Positions 24,311 to 35,307 of a stretch of DNA of 64,000 bases are shown one piece after another. The stretch is taken from contig JAWPHD010000239.1 of assembly GCA_037043455.1 (NCBI GenBank), positions 124,001 to 188,000 of the forward strand, in the 5' to 3' direction. Both the position numbers and the translations under genes were made by a program. This DNA comes from Cyrtodaria siliqua. Lineage: Eukaryota; Mollusca; Bivalvia; Adapedonta; Hiatellidae. The notes beneath the pieces are model-generated. The model ran no database searches. It saw only the letters and a program-made list of their open reading frames with translations, and was not told the origin of the DNA. Each line of letters starts with the position of its first letter. Position 1 is the stretch's first letter.

Positions 24311-27300
24311 AGCAATGGGCCTAGATGCTAACATACTGAGGATGGATGTTAGCAATGGGCCTAGATGCTTATATACTGAGGATGGATGTTAGCAATGGGC
24401 CTAGATGCTTATATACTGAGGATGGATGTTAGCAATGGGCCTTATTGCCTACATACCGAGGATGGATGTTAGCAATGGACCTAGTTGCTTACATACTGAG
24501 GATGGATGTTATCAATGGGCCTAGATATTTACATACTGAGGATGGATGTCAGCAATGGGCCTAGGTGCTTACATACTAAGGATGGATGATATCAATGTGC
24601 CTAGTTGCTTACATATGGAGAATGAATGGTAGCAATGGGCCTAGCTGCTTACATATAGAGGATAGCTGACAGCGATGGTCCTATATGCTTACATATGGAG
24701 GACGCATGACAGCAATGGTCCTAGTTTCTAACATATGGAGGATGGATGACAGCAATGGGCCTAGTTGCTTACATATGGAAGATGGATGACAGCAGTGGTC
24801 CAACTTGATTACATATGGCGGATGGATGACATCAATGGTTCTAGTTTCTTACATATGGATGACGGATGACAGCAATGGTCCTAGTTGCTTACATATGGAA
24901 GATGGATGACAGCAGTGGTCCAACTTGATTACATATGGAGGATGGATGACATCTATGGTTCTAGTTTCTTACATATGGAGGATGGATGACAGCAATGGTC
25001 CTAGTTTCCTATATATGGAGGATGGATGATAGCAATGGTCCTAGTTTCTTACATATGGATGACGGATGACAGCAATGGTCCTAGTTGATTACATATGGAG
25101 GACGGATGACAGCAATGGGCCTAATTGTTTACATATGGAGGATGGGTGACAGCAGGGGGCCTAGCTGCTTACATATGGAGGATAGATGACAGCAATGTGC
25201 CTAGTTGCTTACATATGTAGGACGAATGATAGCAATTGGCATAAATGTTTACATATGGAGGATGGAGGACAGCAGTGGACCTAGTTGTTTACATATGTAG
25301 GATGGGGGATAGCAATGAGCCTAGTTGCTTACATATGGAGGATGGATGACAGCACTGTGCATAGTTGCTTACATATGGAGGATGGAGGACAGCAACGGGC
25401 CTAGTTGCTTACATATGGAGGATGGATGACAGCACTGTGCATAGTTGCTTACATATGGAGGATGGAGGACAGCAACGTGCCTAGTTGCTTACATATGGAG
25501 GATTGATGACAGCACTGTGCATAGTTGCTTACATATGGTGGATGGAGGACAGCAACGGGCCTAGTTGCTTACATATGGAGCCTAAATGACAGCACTGTGC
25601 ATAGTTGCTTACATATGAAGGATGGAGGACAGCAACGAGCCTAGTTGCTTACATATGGAGGATGTATGACAACAATGGGACCAGTTACTTACATATGGGG
25701 GATGGATGACAGCAATGGGACCAGTTTCTTACATATGGAGGATGGATGACAACAATGGGACCAGTTACTTACATATGGAGGATGGATGACAACAATGGGA
25801 CCAGTTACTTACATATGGGGAATGGAGGACAGCAACGGGCCTAGTTGCTTACATATGGAGGATGGATGACAGCAACGGGCCTAGTTGCTTACATATGGAG
25901 GATTGATGACAGCACTGTGCATAGTTGCTTACATATGGAGGATGGATGAAGCAACGGGCCTAGTTGCTTACATATGGGGATTGATGACAGCACTGTGCAT
26001 AGTTGCTTACATATGAAGGATGGAGGACAGCAACGAGCCTAGTTGCTTACATATGGAGGATGGATGACAACAATGGGACCAGTTACTTAAATATGGAGGA
26101 TGGATGACAGCACTGTGCATAGTTGCTTACATATGGGAGATGGATGACAGCAACGAGCCTAGTTGCTTACATATGAAGGATGGATGACAGCACTGTGCAT
26201 AGTTGCTTACATATGGAGGATGGAGGACAGCAACGGGCCTAGCTGCTTACATATGGAGGATGGATGACAGCACTGTGTATAGTTGCTTACATATGAAGGA
26301 TGGAGGACAGCAACGAGCCTAGTTGCTTACATATGGGGATGGATGACAGCAATGGGACCAGTTACTTACATATGGAGGATGGATGACAACAATGGGACCA
26401 GTTACTTACATATGGAGGATGGATGACAACAATGGGACCAGTTACTTACATATGGAGGATGGATGACAACAATGGGACCAGTTACTTACATATGGGGGAT
26501 GGATGACAGCAATGGGACCAGTTACTTACATATTGAGGATGGATGACAACAATGGGACCAGTTACTTACATATGGGGGATGGATGACAGCAATGGACCAG
26601 TTACTTACATATGGGGGATGGATGACAGCAATGGGACCAGTTACTTACATATGGAGGATGGATGACAACAATGGGACCAGTTACTTACATATGGAGGATG
26701 GATGACAACAATGGGCCTAGGTACTTACATATGGGGGATGGATGACAGCAATGGGACCAGTTACTTACATATGGAGGATGGATGACAACAATGGAACCAG
26801 TTACTTACATATGGAGGATGGATGACAACAATGGGCCTAGTTGTTTACATTTGGAGGATGGATGACAGCAATGGTCTAGTTGTTTACATTTGGGGGATGG
26901 ATGACAGCAATGGGACCAGTTACTTACATATGGAGGATGGATGACAACAATGGGACCTGTTACTTACATATGGAGGATGGATGACAACAATGGGCCTAGG
27001 TACTTACATATGGGGGATGGATGACAGCAATGGACCAGTTACTTACATATGGTGGATGGATGACAACAATGGGACCAGTTACTTACATATGGAGGATGGA
27101 TGACAACAATGGGACCAGTTACTTACATATGGAGGATGGATGACTGCAATGGGACCTGTTACTTACATATGGAGGATGGATGACAACAATGGGACCAGTT
27201 ACTTACATATGGAGGATGGATGACAAACAATGGGACCAGTTACTTACATATGGGGGATGGATGACAGCAATATGCCTAGTTGCTTACGTATGGCGGATGG

Positions 27301-28090
27301 ATGACAGCAATGGACCTAGTTGCTTACATATGGAGGACGAATGATAGCAATGGGCATAACTGTTTTCATACGGAGGATGGATGACAGCATTGGGCTTAGT
27401 TGCTTACACATGGAGGATGGATTACAGCACTGTGCATAGTTGCTTACATATGGAGGATGGAGGACAGCACTGTGCATAGTTGCTTACATATGGAGGATGG
27501 AGGACAGCAACGGGCATAGTTGCTTACATATGGAGGATGGATGACAGCACTGTGCATAGTTGCTTACACATGAAGGATGGAGGGCAGCAACGAGCCTAGT
27601 TGCTTACATATGGAGGATAGATGACAACAATGGGACCAGTTACTTACATATGGGGGATGGATGACAGCAATGGGCCTAGGTGCTTACATATGGAGGATTA
27701 ATGATAGCAATGGGCCTAATTGGTTACATATGGAGGATGAATAACAGCAACATGCCTAGTTGCTTACGTATTGAGGATGGATGACAGCAATGGACATAGT
27801 CGTTTACATATGGAGATTGTATGATAGCAATGATTCTGGTTTCTTATATATGGAGGATGAATGACAGCAATGGGCCTAGTTATTTACATATGTTGATGGA
27901 TGATAGCAATAGGCCTGTTTTTTTTTTACATTTTGAGGATGGACAGCAATATACCTAGTTGCATATGGAAGATGGATGAAAGCAATGGACCTAGTTGCTT
28001 CCATATGGAAGATGGATGACAGCAATGGGCCTAGTTGCTTACATATGGAGCATGGATGACAGCAATGAACCTAGTTGATTCCATATGGAA
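24310..28090 (-). repeat. 40-bp satellite array (right arm)
   Basis: About 94 units in reverse orientation relative to the left-arm array. A subfamily with CAATGGGACCAGTTACTTAC fills about 26.3-27.3 kb almost uniformly; another alternates AGCACTGTGCATAGTTGCTT with AGCAACGGGCCTAGTTGCTT around 25.3-26.3 kb, giving an 80-bp higher-order unit. The array is about twice as long as its left-arm partner. Confidence 0.95.
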
Positions 28091-28365
28091 GATGGGTGAT
28101 ACTCCGTCTACTGCATCATATGTTATCCTCCCTCTTGCGCATCATATGTTAGCCTCCGTCGGCTGTATCATAGGAGAGACTCCGTCTGCTGCATCATGAG
28201 AGATACTCTGTCTGCTGCATCATGAAAGAGGCTCCTTCAGCTACATCATGGGAAACACTCCGTCTGCTGCATCGTGGGATATCTCCGTCTGCTGCATCAT
28301 GGGAGAGACTCCATCTGCTGCAGTATGAGAAAGGCTCCGTTTGCTGCATCATAAGAGATGCGTGC
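28090..28365 (-). repeat. 26-bp minisatellite (right arm)
   Basis: CCGTCTGCTGCATCATGGGA-type units, the inverted form of the 12.07-12.78 kb array, shortened to about ten units. Confidence 0.85.
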
Positions 28366-28464
28366 GTGCGTGTGTGTATGTGCAAATTAAATAAGTATGT
28401 TAGTAAGAAAACGTTGAGAGAAGCACACGCATACTTGGAATACGGAATATGTATATGGAGGAGA

Positions 28465-28690
28465 GTGTTGAATACCACTGTATGTGCATACCACTGTATG
28501 TACATACTACTGTATGTGCATACCACTGTATGTACATACCACTGTATGTGCATACCACTGTATTTGAATACCACTGTATCTGAATGCCACTGTATGTGCA
28601 TACCACTGTATGTGCATACCACTATATGTGAATACCACTGTATGTGAATACCACTGTATGTGCATATCACTGTATGTGCGTACTCACAGC
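28465..28690 (-). repeat. 18-bp minisatellite (right arm, short)
   Basis: About 12 copies of ATACCACTGTATGTGCAT, the inverted form of the 1.9-kb array at 10.09-11.99 kb. Open frames across it reflect the stop-free unit. Confidence 0.9.
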
Positions 28691-29443
28691 ACACATGTTA
28701 TGGAATACGAAACAACATAGGGTTCAATACGGATAACATTTATAACCGAGGGAGTGGAATACGGAATATACGGAATATAACTTAATGGAGGGTTTAATAC
28801 GGAATATTACTTCAGCTAACCTGAGGGTTTCAATACGGAAAACCATTTAACCGAAGGAGTGGAATACTACTTAACAGAGGGTTTTAAAACGTAATACCAC
28901 TTAACGGAGGGTTTTATACGGAGTACCACTGCAGCTAACCAGAGGGTTTTAATACGGATATCACTTAACAGAGGGGTTTAATACGGAATATCACTTAACA
29001 GAGAGTGTTATATATATATACAACTGCAGCTAACCAGAAGGCTTTAATACGGAATACCACTTAACAGAGGGTTTTAATTATAATATGGAATCCAGGAGTC
29101 CTACTAAAATTCACAAACAATTATATATTCTATTATAAATATCAAACACATAATGAATCAGTCTAAAATTATTCATTATTTACAAGGAAGTTAATTCTGC
29201 ATAGTAGTACGCGCTATCCGAGGTTACGCACCAGCATTTTACACCAGATTCCATTCAAATGAAACGCCAATTCTGACTGATATGACATTTTCTATCATGT
29301 TTTGTTTTAGTTTGCTTTTTACCTTTTTCCTGAAAAAGCCTATCATTTTTGATGTCTCCTCCCTCACCCACACATACCTACCATCCGCGACTTCCACCCC
29401 CACCTGTCAAACACTTTAACAGAGGGTGAAATACAAAACACCA
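28691..29443 (-). repeat. Palindrome 1, right arm outer flank
   Basis: Inverted copy of 9,428-10,080: GTTTTAATACGGAATATCAC units, then a unique flank with CATAATGAATCAGTCTAAAA, ending at the homology boundary near CACCAAAGGGG. Confidence 0.8.
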
Positions 29444-29446
29444 AAG

Positions 29447-29894
29447 GGGTTCTCTTCCTTCTCTGAAAGCTTTTCCTTCTCTGTAAGCTTATCTAGTTAT
29501 ACAGCTGTTTTGTTGGATATCTTGTCCTTCTCTGTAACTTATTTAGTTGTACAGCTGTTTTGTTGGATATCTTCTCCTTCTTTGTAACTGATCTAGTTGT
29601 ACAGCTGTTTTGTTGGATATCTTGTCCTTCTCTGTAACTTATCTAGTTGTACAACTGTTTTGTTGGATATCTTGTCCTTCTCTGTAACTTATCTAGTTGT
29701 ACAGCTGTTTTGTTGGATATATTTTCCTTCTCTGTAAGCTTATCTGGTTATATAGTTATTTTGTTGGATATCTTTTCCTTCTCTGTAAGCTTATCTAGTT
29801 ATATAGTTATTTTGTTGGATATTTTGTCCTCTGTATTAAAGCTTATCTAGTTGTAAAGCTGTTTTTTTTTAATGTTCCTACTCGGTAGGCTTTT
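29447..29894 (+). repeat. 51-bp minisatellite (palindrome 2, left arm)
   Basis: Units of TCTGTAACTTATCTAGTTGT plus ACAGCTGTTTTGTTGGATAT plus CTTGTCCTTC at about 50-51 bp spacing. The inverted counterpart is at 44,625-45,118. It starts within a few bases of the outer edge of palindrome 1. Confidence 0.85.
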
Positions 29895-29900
29895 CTATTT

Positions 29901-31857
29901 TTAGCTCACCTGAGCCTTGGCTCAAAGTGAGCTATTGTGACCGCTTTTTGTCCGTCCCAGTCCGTCGTTGTCCGTTGTCCGTCGTCCGTTAGCTCTTGCT
30001 TAAACAACTTCTCCTTGGACAATTTTGACAAAATTTCACATGGATGAAAGTCAAGTTATTCCAAAATTGTACAAATTAGGTCAATGTGACATCCAAGATG
30101 GCCGCCATTACCATATATGGTCAAAACCTTAAACAATCTTCTTCTCTTGAACCGCTGAACAGATTTTGGAAGTTTTTATTTATAAATGATCGCCAACACC
30201 TAAACTACAGAAGTTGAACAAAAGAATTTCCTAGGGTCAAAAATGGCTGTGCCCCAGGGTTCCAACGTTTGTATATGGAGATTTTACATGTTTTACATAG
30301 ACTTATATAGGGCATTTGTAAACGACATCTCCTCAGAAACCGCTTGACCAATTTTGACCAAATTTCACGTGGATGATACTGATGTCAGTGCCTTCCAAAG
30401 TTATACAAATTAGGTCAATGCAACATCCAAGATGGCCGCCATTACCATAAATGTATTTAGTTAAAACTACTGTATTTTGCCTCGTTAAGACGATGGGGCC
30501 TTCGATCTTTACCAAACTTCGACAGATTGTTAATATCAATGAAAGCTCGAACAAGATCGAAAACCAGCTATATCGGACCAAAATCGGAGTTATGTGCCCT
30601 TGAATTATTGAAAAATGCCATTTTGAGCTTTGTGAACACTCTAGCGCCTTCATTTTGTATTCCATATTTCCCAATCTTGGCCAGATTATTGATATTAATG
30701 AAAGCTCGGACGAGTTTAAAAACCAGCCAGATCGAACAAGTAACATCAGAGTTATGGCCCTTTTTCGATATTTGGTAATGTACACTGGAAACCCAAGGGG
30801 TCGTGGGTTCAAATCTCAGGCATATATATATATATTTTCATAATAAAACCTTGGTTCATTGGTTGAATTGTTGTTTTTTTCTTATTTTTTTCTTATTTTT
30901 TATTTTTAAGTTTTTTTTCTCATAAGAAACCTCGTTTCATTTTTCTTTAATTGGGAGGCTTAGGGACCCTTGTTGAATCAGTTTTACATAGAGTTATAGG
31001 GAAGATCTTCAAAACTCTTCTTGTCTGAAGCTACAAGAGATAAATGTTTATTTATTTTTTATTTATTTATTATCAGCTTATGGATCCTCTACCAAGTTTG
31101 TTCAAATTTGGCCCTGCCTCAGGGGTCACAGTTTTACATAGACTTATATAGGGGAAAACTTTATCTTCTCTAAAATTATAAGAGCCAAAGGTTTAATATT
31201 TTGTATTTACCATCAGCTAATTGTCTTCTACCATTTGGCCCCGCCCCGGGGCTCACAGTTTTACATAGGCTTGTATAGGGAAAAGCTGAAAAAAAAATCT
31301 TCTTCTCTGGAACTGCATCTGGAACTGCAAGAGCCAGAGGTTTAATATTTTGCATTTGCTATAAGCTTATGGTCCTCTACCAACTTTGTTCAAATGATGA
31401 GCATGGTGTCAAATTTGGCCGCGCCCCGGGGGTCACAGTTTTACATGGACTGATATAGGGAAAAACTTAAAAAACGTTTTCTCTCAAACTACAAGAGCTA
31501 AAGGTTTAATATTTTGAACTTATTATCAGCTTATGTTCCCCTACAAAGTTTGTTCAAATGGTGACCCTGGGGTCTAACTAGCCACTCTCCATGAGTCACA
31601 GTTTTTCATAGACTTTGATATACTATAAAAGTTGTACAAATGAAGTTCCTAAGGTAAACATGATCTGTGCCCCGGGGTTTCCTATCCATCCATTTCCATT
31701 ACAAACATTCTCTGTAAATATGAAGAATCACGTTTTGCAACTTAACCTTATGTCGTACAAAGTTTTCAATCTAATAATCAATTGCATTTGTTCACTACTT
31801 TTTCCTCTTTGAAAATTTCTCAGGTGAGCGATTCAGGGCCATTTGGACCTCTTGTTT
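29901..31857 (-). mobile_element. F2 interspersed element, flanked by CTATTT
   Basis: Termini TTAGCTCACCTGAGCC and GGACCTCTTGTTT, flanked on both sides by CTATTT (29,895-29,900 and 31,858-31,863), consistent with a 6-bp target duplication. A GTCC-rich segment lies near the left end. The core contains three kinds of diverged tandem units: ATCCAAGATGGCCGCCATTA (30.0-30.45 kb), an F3 fragment (30.5-30.78 kb) and GGTCACAGTTTTACATAG units (30.96-31.6 kb). No coding capacity was recognised. Confidence 0.75.
30778..30965 (+). repeat. tRNA-half-containing repeat
   Basis: TACACTGGAAACCC precedes GTCGTGGGTTCAAATCTC, which resembles a tRNA T-arm (B box). A T-rich stretch and CTCATAAGAAACC follow. The inverted relative is at about 51,755-51,915. 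It is a tRNA 3'-half relic, not a tRNA gene. Confidence 0.5.
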
Positions 31858-31963
31858 CTATTTGTACAGAGGTTTTCTTTGTATTGTCAAACTTATCTAA
31901 GTGTTCGGAGGATTTGTTGGATGTGTAAGTAAGTACTGTAAACATATTTTCTTCTCCCTGCAG

Positions 31964-32139
31964 GTTATGTGTGTGTTTCGTGTAAGAACGACGCCATGTA
32001 TCCATTCCAGGCCCAGTGTTATTGGAGGCTAGTATTTGATAGCAACACGATGTGCCCAGCATGTGACCAGCGGGTCCGCCGTCGTCATCTCACACGACTC
32101 GTGTTTCAGAAAGGAGAAGATTTTAGTGAGAAGACATGA
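31964..32139 (+). pseudogene. Inverted duplicate of the RTEL1 RING exon, zinc ligands deleted
   Basis: A copy of the last coding exon of the minus-strand RTEL1 gene (43,205-43,401), here on the plus strand. The acceptor TTCTCCCTGCAG is kept, as is an open frame of 57 codons plus TGA. The frame begins YVCVSCKNDAMYPFQAQC and ends EDFSEKT. Compared with the minus-strand exon it lacks 21 bases, so that after PFQAQC the frame passes straight to YWRLVF; the central His and paired Cys zinc ligands are gone. By eye there are only about seven other substitutions. The AATAAA downstream of the functional copy reads AATGAA here (about 32,206), although another AATAAA lies near 32,395. No upstream RTEL1 exons accompany it on this strand. 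It is most likely a non-functional by-product of the inverted duplication, although it could be spliced into an unrelated transcript. Confidence 0.85.
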
Positions 32140-32484
32140 TGGTGTTTGAAATTTTATCCTGATGTTTTTGATAGAGATGCCTAGGGTGATACAGGTGATG
32201 TAATGAAGAAAGTCTTTCAGATAAACATTCCGTATATACTGTGATCAATTCCCGCCTTTATTTGTTGTTGAATGATGAATACAAATTGATTGCAGTTTTG
32301 ATTATTCATGCACTTTTATATCTGTTAACTGTACATGTGGATAATTTGGTAAAAACATGTTCAGTATACTAAATTTAACAAGCAGACAGTTGGAAATAAA
32401 TCTAAATAAATGTGTGTGTTTTACTTGCTTTATGTGTTGTTGTTTTCTTGTAAAATTCCAATGAAAAGTAGCAAATATAAAGTT

Positions 32485-33178
32485 AGTGAAAATTGTATTT
32501 GCAAATAGGCAGGAAAATATGGCACCAAAGTATGTGAAGATGTCATGTTTCCATTCTGTGTTTTCAAATAGGCAGTAAAATATGGTACCAAACTATGCGA
32601 AGCTGGCATGGTTCCATTCTGCGTTTGCACATAGGCAGTAAGATATGGCACCAAACTATGGGAAGCTGTCATGGTCCCATTCTGTATTTGCAAATACGCA
32701 GTGAGATATGGCACAAAGCTATGGGAAGCTGAAACGGTTCCATTCTGTATTTGCAAATACGCAGTAAAATATGGTACCAAACTGTGCGAAGCTGTCACGG
32801 TTCCATTCTGTATTTGCAAATACGCAGTAAAATATGGTACCTAACTGTGCGAAGCTGTCACGGTTCCATTCTGTATTTGCAAATACGCAGTAAAATATGG
32901 TACCAAACTATGCGAGGCTGTCACGGGTCCATTCTGTATTTGCAAATACGCAGTAAGATATGGTTCCATTCTGTATTTGCAAATATGCAGTAAAATATGG
33001 TACCAAACTATGCAAATATGCAGTGTAAGATATGGCACCAAACTCTGCAAAGCTGTCATGGTTCCATTCTGTATATGAAAATAGGCAGTAAGATATGGCA
33101 TCAAACTGTTCGAAGCTGTCATGGTTTCATTCTGTACATTTAAATAGGCAGTAATATATGGCAACAAACTATGCGAAA
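32485..33178 (-). repeat. 63-bp minisatellite (palindrome 2, left arm)
   Basis: About 11 units of GCAGTAAAATATGGTACCAA plus ACTGTGCGAAGCTGTCACGG plus TTCCATTCTGTATTTGCAAA plus TAC. The unit is a multiple of three and yields open frames on both strands that are not credible proteins. The inverted counterpart is at 42,200-42,870. Confidence 0.9.
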
Positions 33179-33184
33179 AGCAAA

Positions 33185-34015
33185 GTCCTTAAACTTTTTG
33201 TGTATGCGACTACGCCTCTGAAACTACTGGATGATTTTCATGAAACTTTAAAGGTTGCTTGTAAGGTCTAGTTGATCCTAGCAAAAATTCAGGTTGATTT
33301 GAAATCTAAGATGGCCACCAGAGCTAAAATTAGACTTTTTAAAAAGAAGTTTGTAGCAACTAATACTTCAAAACTGTAAGTGATACTGATATAGGACTTT
33401 CACTAAAATGATCAGCATGACATAACGTTGCTCCACGACAAAAATCATTGTGATTCGACCTCAAACATGGCCACCAGCAGCTATCTTTGTTTACATAGTT
33501 ATATAGAAATATATCATTGCGACTACTCCTTTGAAACTCCTTGGTGGATTTTCATGAAACTTCATAGGAATATTGCTCTTGATGTTTAGATTATTCGGAG
33601 TAAAAATCAGTTCGGCCGAAATTTCAATTTGGCTGCCACAGTTGAAAACATATTTTAAAAATATAATTTTGTGGCGACTACTTCTCAAAAACCATATGTG
33701 GGTATTGGTTTGGAAGTTTTATCAAATTGACAGACATGACATGTAGTTGGTCCTAAACAAGATTAATTTTGATTCGAAGTCAAACATGGTCGCCAGAGAC
33801 ATCTTTGTTTACATAGAGTTATATAGGAAACATTTGTGGAGACTACCCTGCTCTTGATGTCTAGCTGGTCATAAGTAAACATTTAATTTGCTTTAATTCA
33901 AGATGGCCGCCGATAGCTAAAAATAGATTTTAAAAATTCCATCTTGTGGCGACTACTGCTTAAAATCCATAAGGGGTATTAATTTGGAAGCTTTACCAAA
34001 TTGATTGGCATTACA
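33185..34015 (-). repeat. F1 interspersed repeat, reversed
   Basis: Diverged F1 units (TTTGAAACTCCTTGGTGGAT, TTTGTTTACATAGAGTTATA, AAGATGGCCGCCGATAGC) in minus orientation. The first about 150 bp is shared with 42,060-42,190, so the palindrome 2 arms extend into this element. Confidence 0.7.
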
Positions 34016-34024
34016 TGATAACCA

Positions 34025-34935
34025 AAATTCATTCTAATGGCCAAAGGCCAGTAGGGTTTATGCCATGGTATTTTGTCCGTCGTCCGTTATTTTTTTGATG
34101 TCAACAATCCACCTTCATTTTTCATTCAATCTTTACCAAACTTTAGCGGATTATTACTATCAATGAAAGTTCGGATGAGTTCGAAAACCAGCCAGATCGG
34201 ACCAGTAACACCACAGTTATTGCCTTTGAACTAACGAAATGCCTGGTCAGCACTCAAGCGCCTGCATTTTAGCTCTAATGGCCAAAGGGTGGTCCTTTGA
34301 ACGTCGTCCGTTACTTTTTTGATGTCGTCTTTTGTCCGTCGTCCGTTAATTTTTTGATGTCAACAATCCAGCACCTTCATTTTTCATCCAATCTTTACCA
34401 AACTTTAGCGGATTATTAATATCAATGAAAGTTCGGACGAGTTCGAAAACCAGTTCGGACTAGTAACACCACAGTTATTGCCCCTGAATTAATGAAATTG
34501 CTATATTTAGTCTGGTCAACACTCAAGCGCCTCCATTTTTATCTCTACTGCCATGGCCTTTTGTCCGTCGTCCGTTAACGTTTTGGTGTCAGCACTCTAC
34601 CACCTTCATTTTCATCCGATCTTTACCAAACTTTACCAGATTATTAATATCAATGAAAGCTCGGTCGAGTTCGAAAACCAGCCAAATCGGATCAGTAACA
34701 CCGGAGTTATTACCCTTGAATTAACGAAAATTGCTATATTTGTCTTGTCAACACTCTAGCGCCTCCATTTTTCATCCGATCTTTACCAAACTTTACCAGA
34801 TTATTAATATCAATGAAAACTCGAAAGAGTTTGAAAACCAGGCAGTTCGAAGCAGTTATACCGGAGTTATTGCCCTTGAATTATTAAAAAATGTGTTAAC
34901 TTTTTGATGTCAACACTCTAGCACCTTCATTTTTG
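34025..34935 (-). repeat. F3 interspersed repeats (AAAGTTTGGTAAAGAT family), reversed
   Basis: Four diverged units containing ATCTTTACCAAACTTTA and TATCAATGAAAGCTCGG, with GTCCGTCGTCCGTTA segments, at roughly 140-230 bp spacing. The same family runs at 45.6-46.6, 51.3-52.8 and 59.4-60.8 kb. Confidence 0.7.
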
Positions 34936-34944
34936 TCTCGCCTT

Positions 34945-35307
34945 TTGAAAACAGCCAGCGAGTGATCAAGGTTTACCAGATCAGCCAACGAGTGACCAGG
35001 GTTTACCAGATCAGCCAACAAGTGACCAGGGTTTACCAGATCAGCCAGGGAGTGACCAGGGTTTACCAGATCAGCCAACGAGTGACCAGGGTTTACCAGA
35101 TCAGCCAACGAGTGACCAGGGTTTACCAGATCAGCCAAACGAGTGACCAGGGTTTACCAGATCAGCCAACGAGTGACCAGGGTTTACCAGATCAGCCAAC
35201 GAGTGACCAGGGTTTACCAGATCAGCCAGCGAGTGACCAGGGTTTACCAGATCAGCCAACGAGTGACCAGGGTTTACCAGATCAGCCAGCGAGTGACCAG
35301 GGTTTAC
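34945..35307 (+). repeat. 30-bp minisatellite
   Basis: Twelve units of GTTTACCAGATCAGCCAACG plus AGTGACCAGG, nearly identical (AACG/AGCG/GGG variants); one unit carries an extra A near 35,139 that shifts the frame. It gives fortuitous open frames on both strands. It lies at the edge of the short element also seen at 4,520-4,690. Confidence 0.95.

Noticed and set aside
12776..28090. CRISPR-like regularity of the 40-bp arrays
   Set aside because: Units are contiguous with no unique spacers, and the setting is an animal genome; this is satellite DNA.
24310..28090. Telomeric or centromeric identity of the arrays
   Set aside because: No TTAGGG-type telomere repeat is present; a centromeric role cannot be judged from one locus, and the arrays are short and mixed with inverted duplications.
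32430..33167. Frames of 80-129 codons over the 63-bp array
   Set aside because: The stop-poor 63-bp unit explains them; the mirrored array at 42.2-42.9 kb gives the same peptides.
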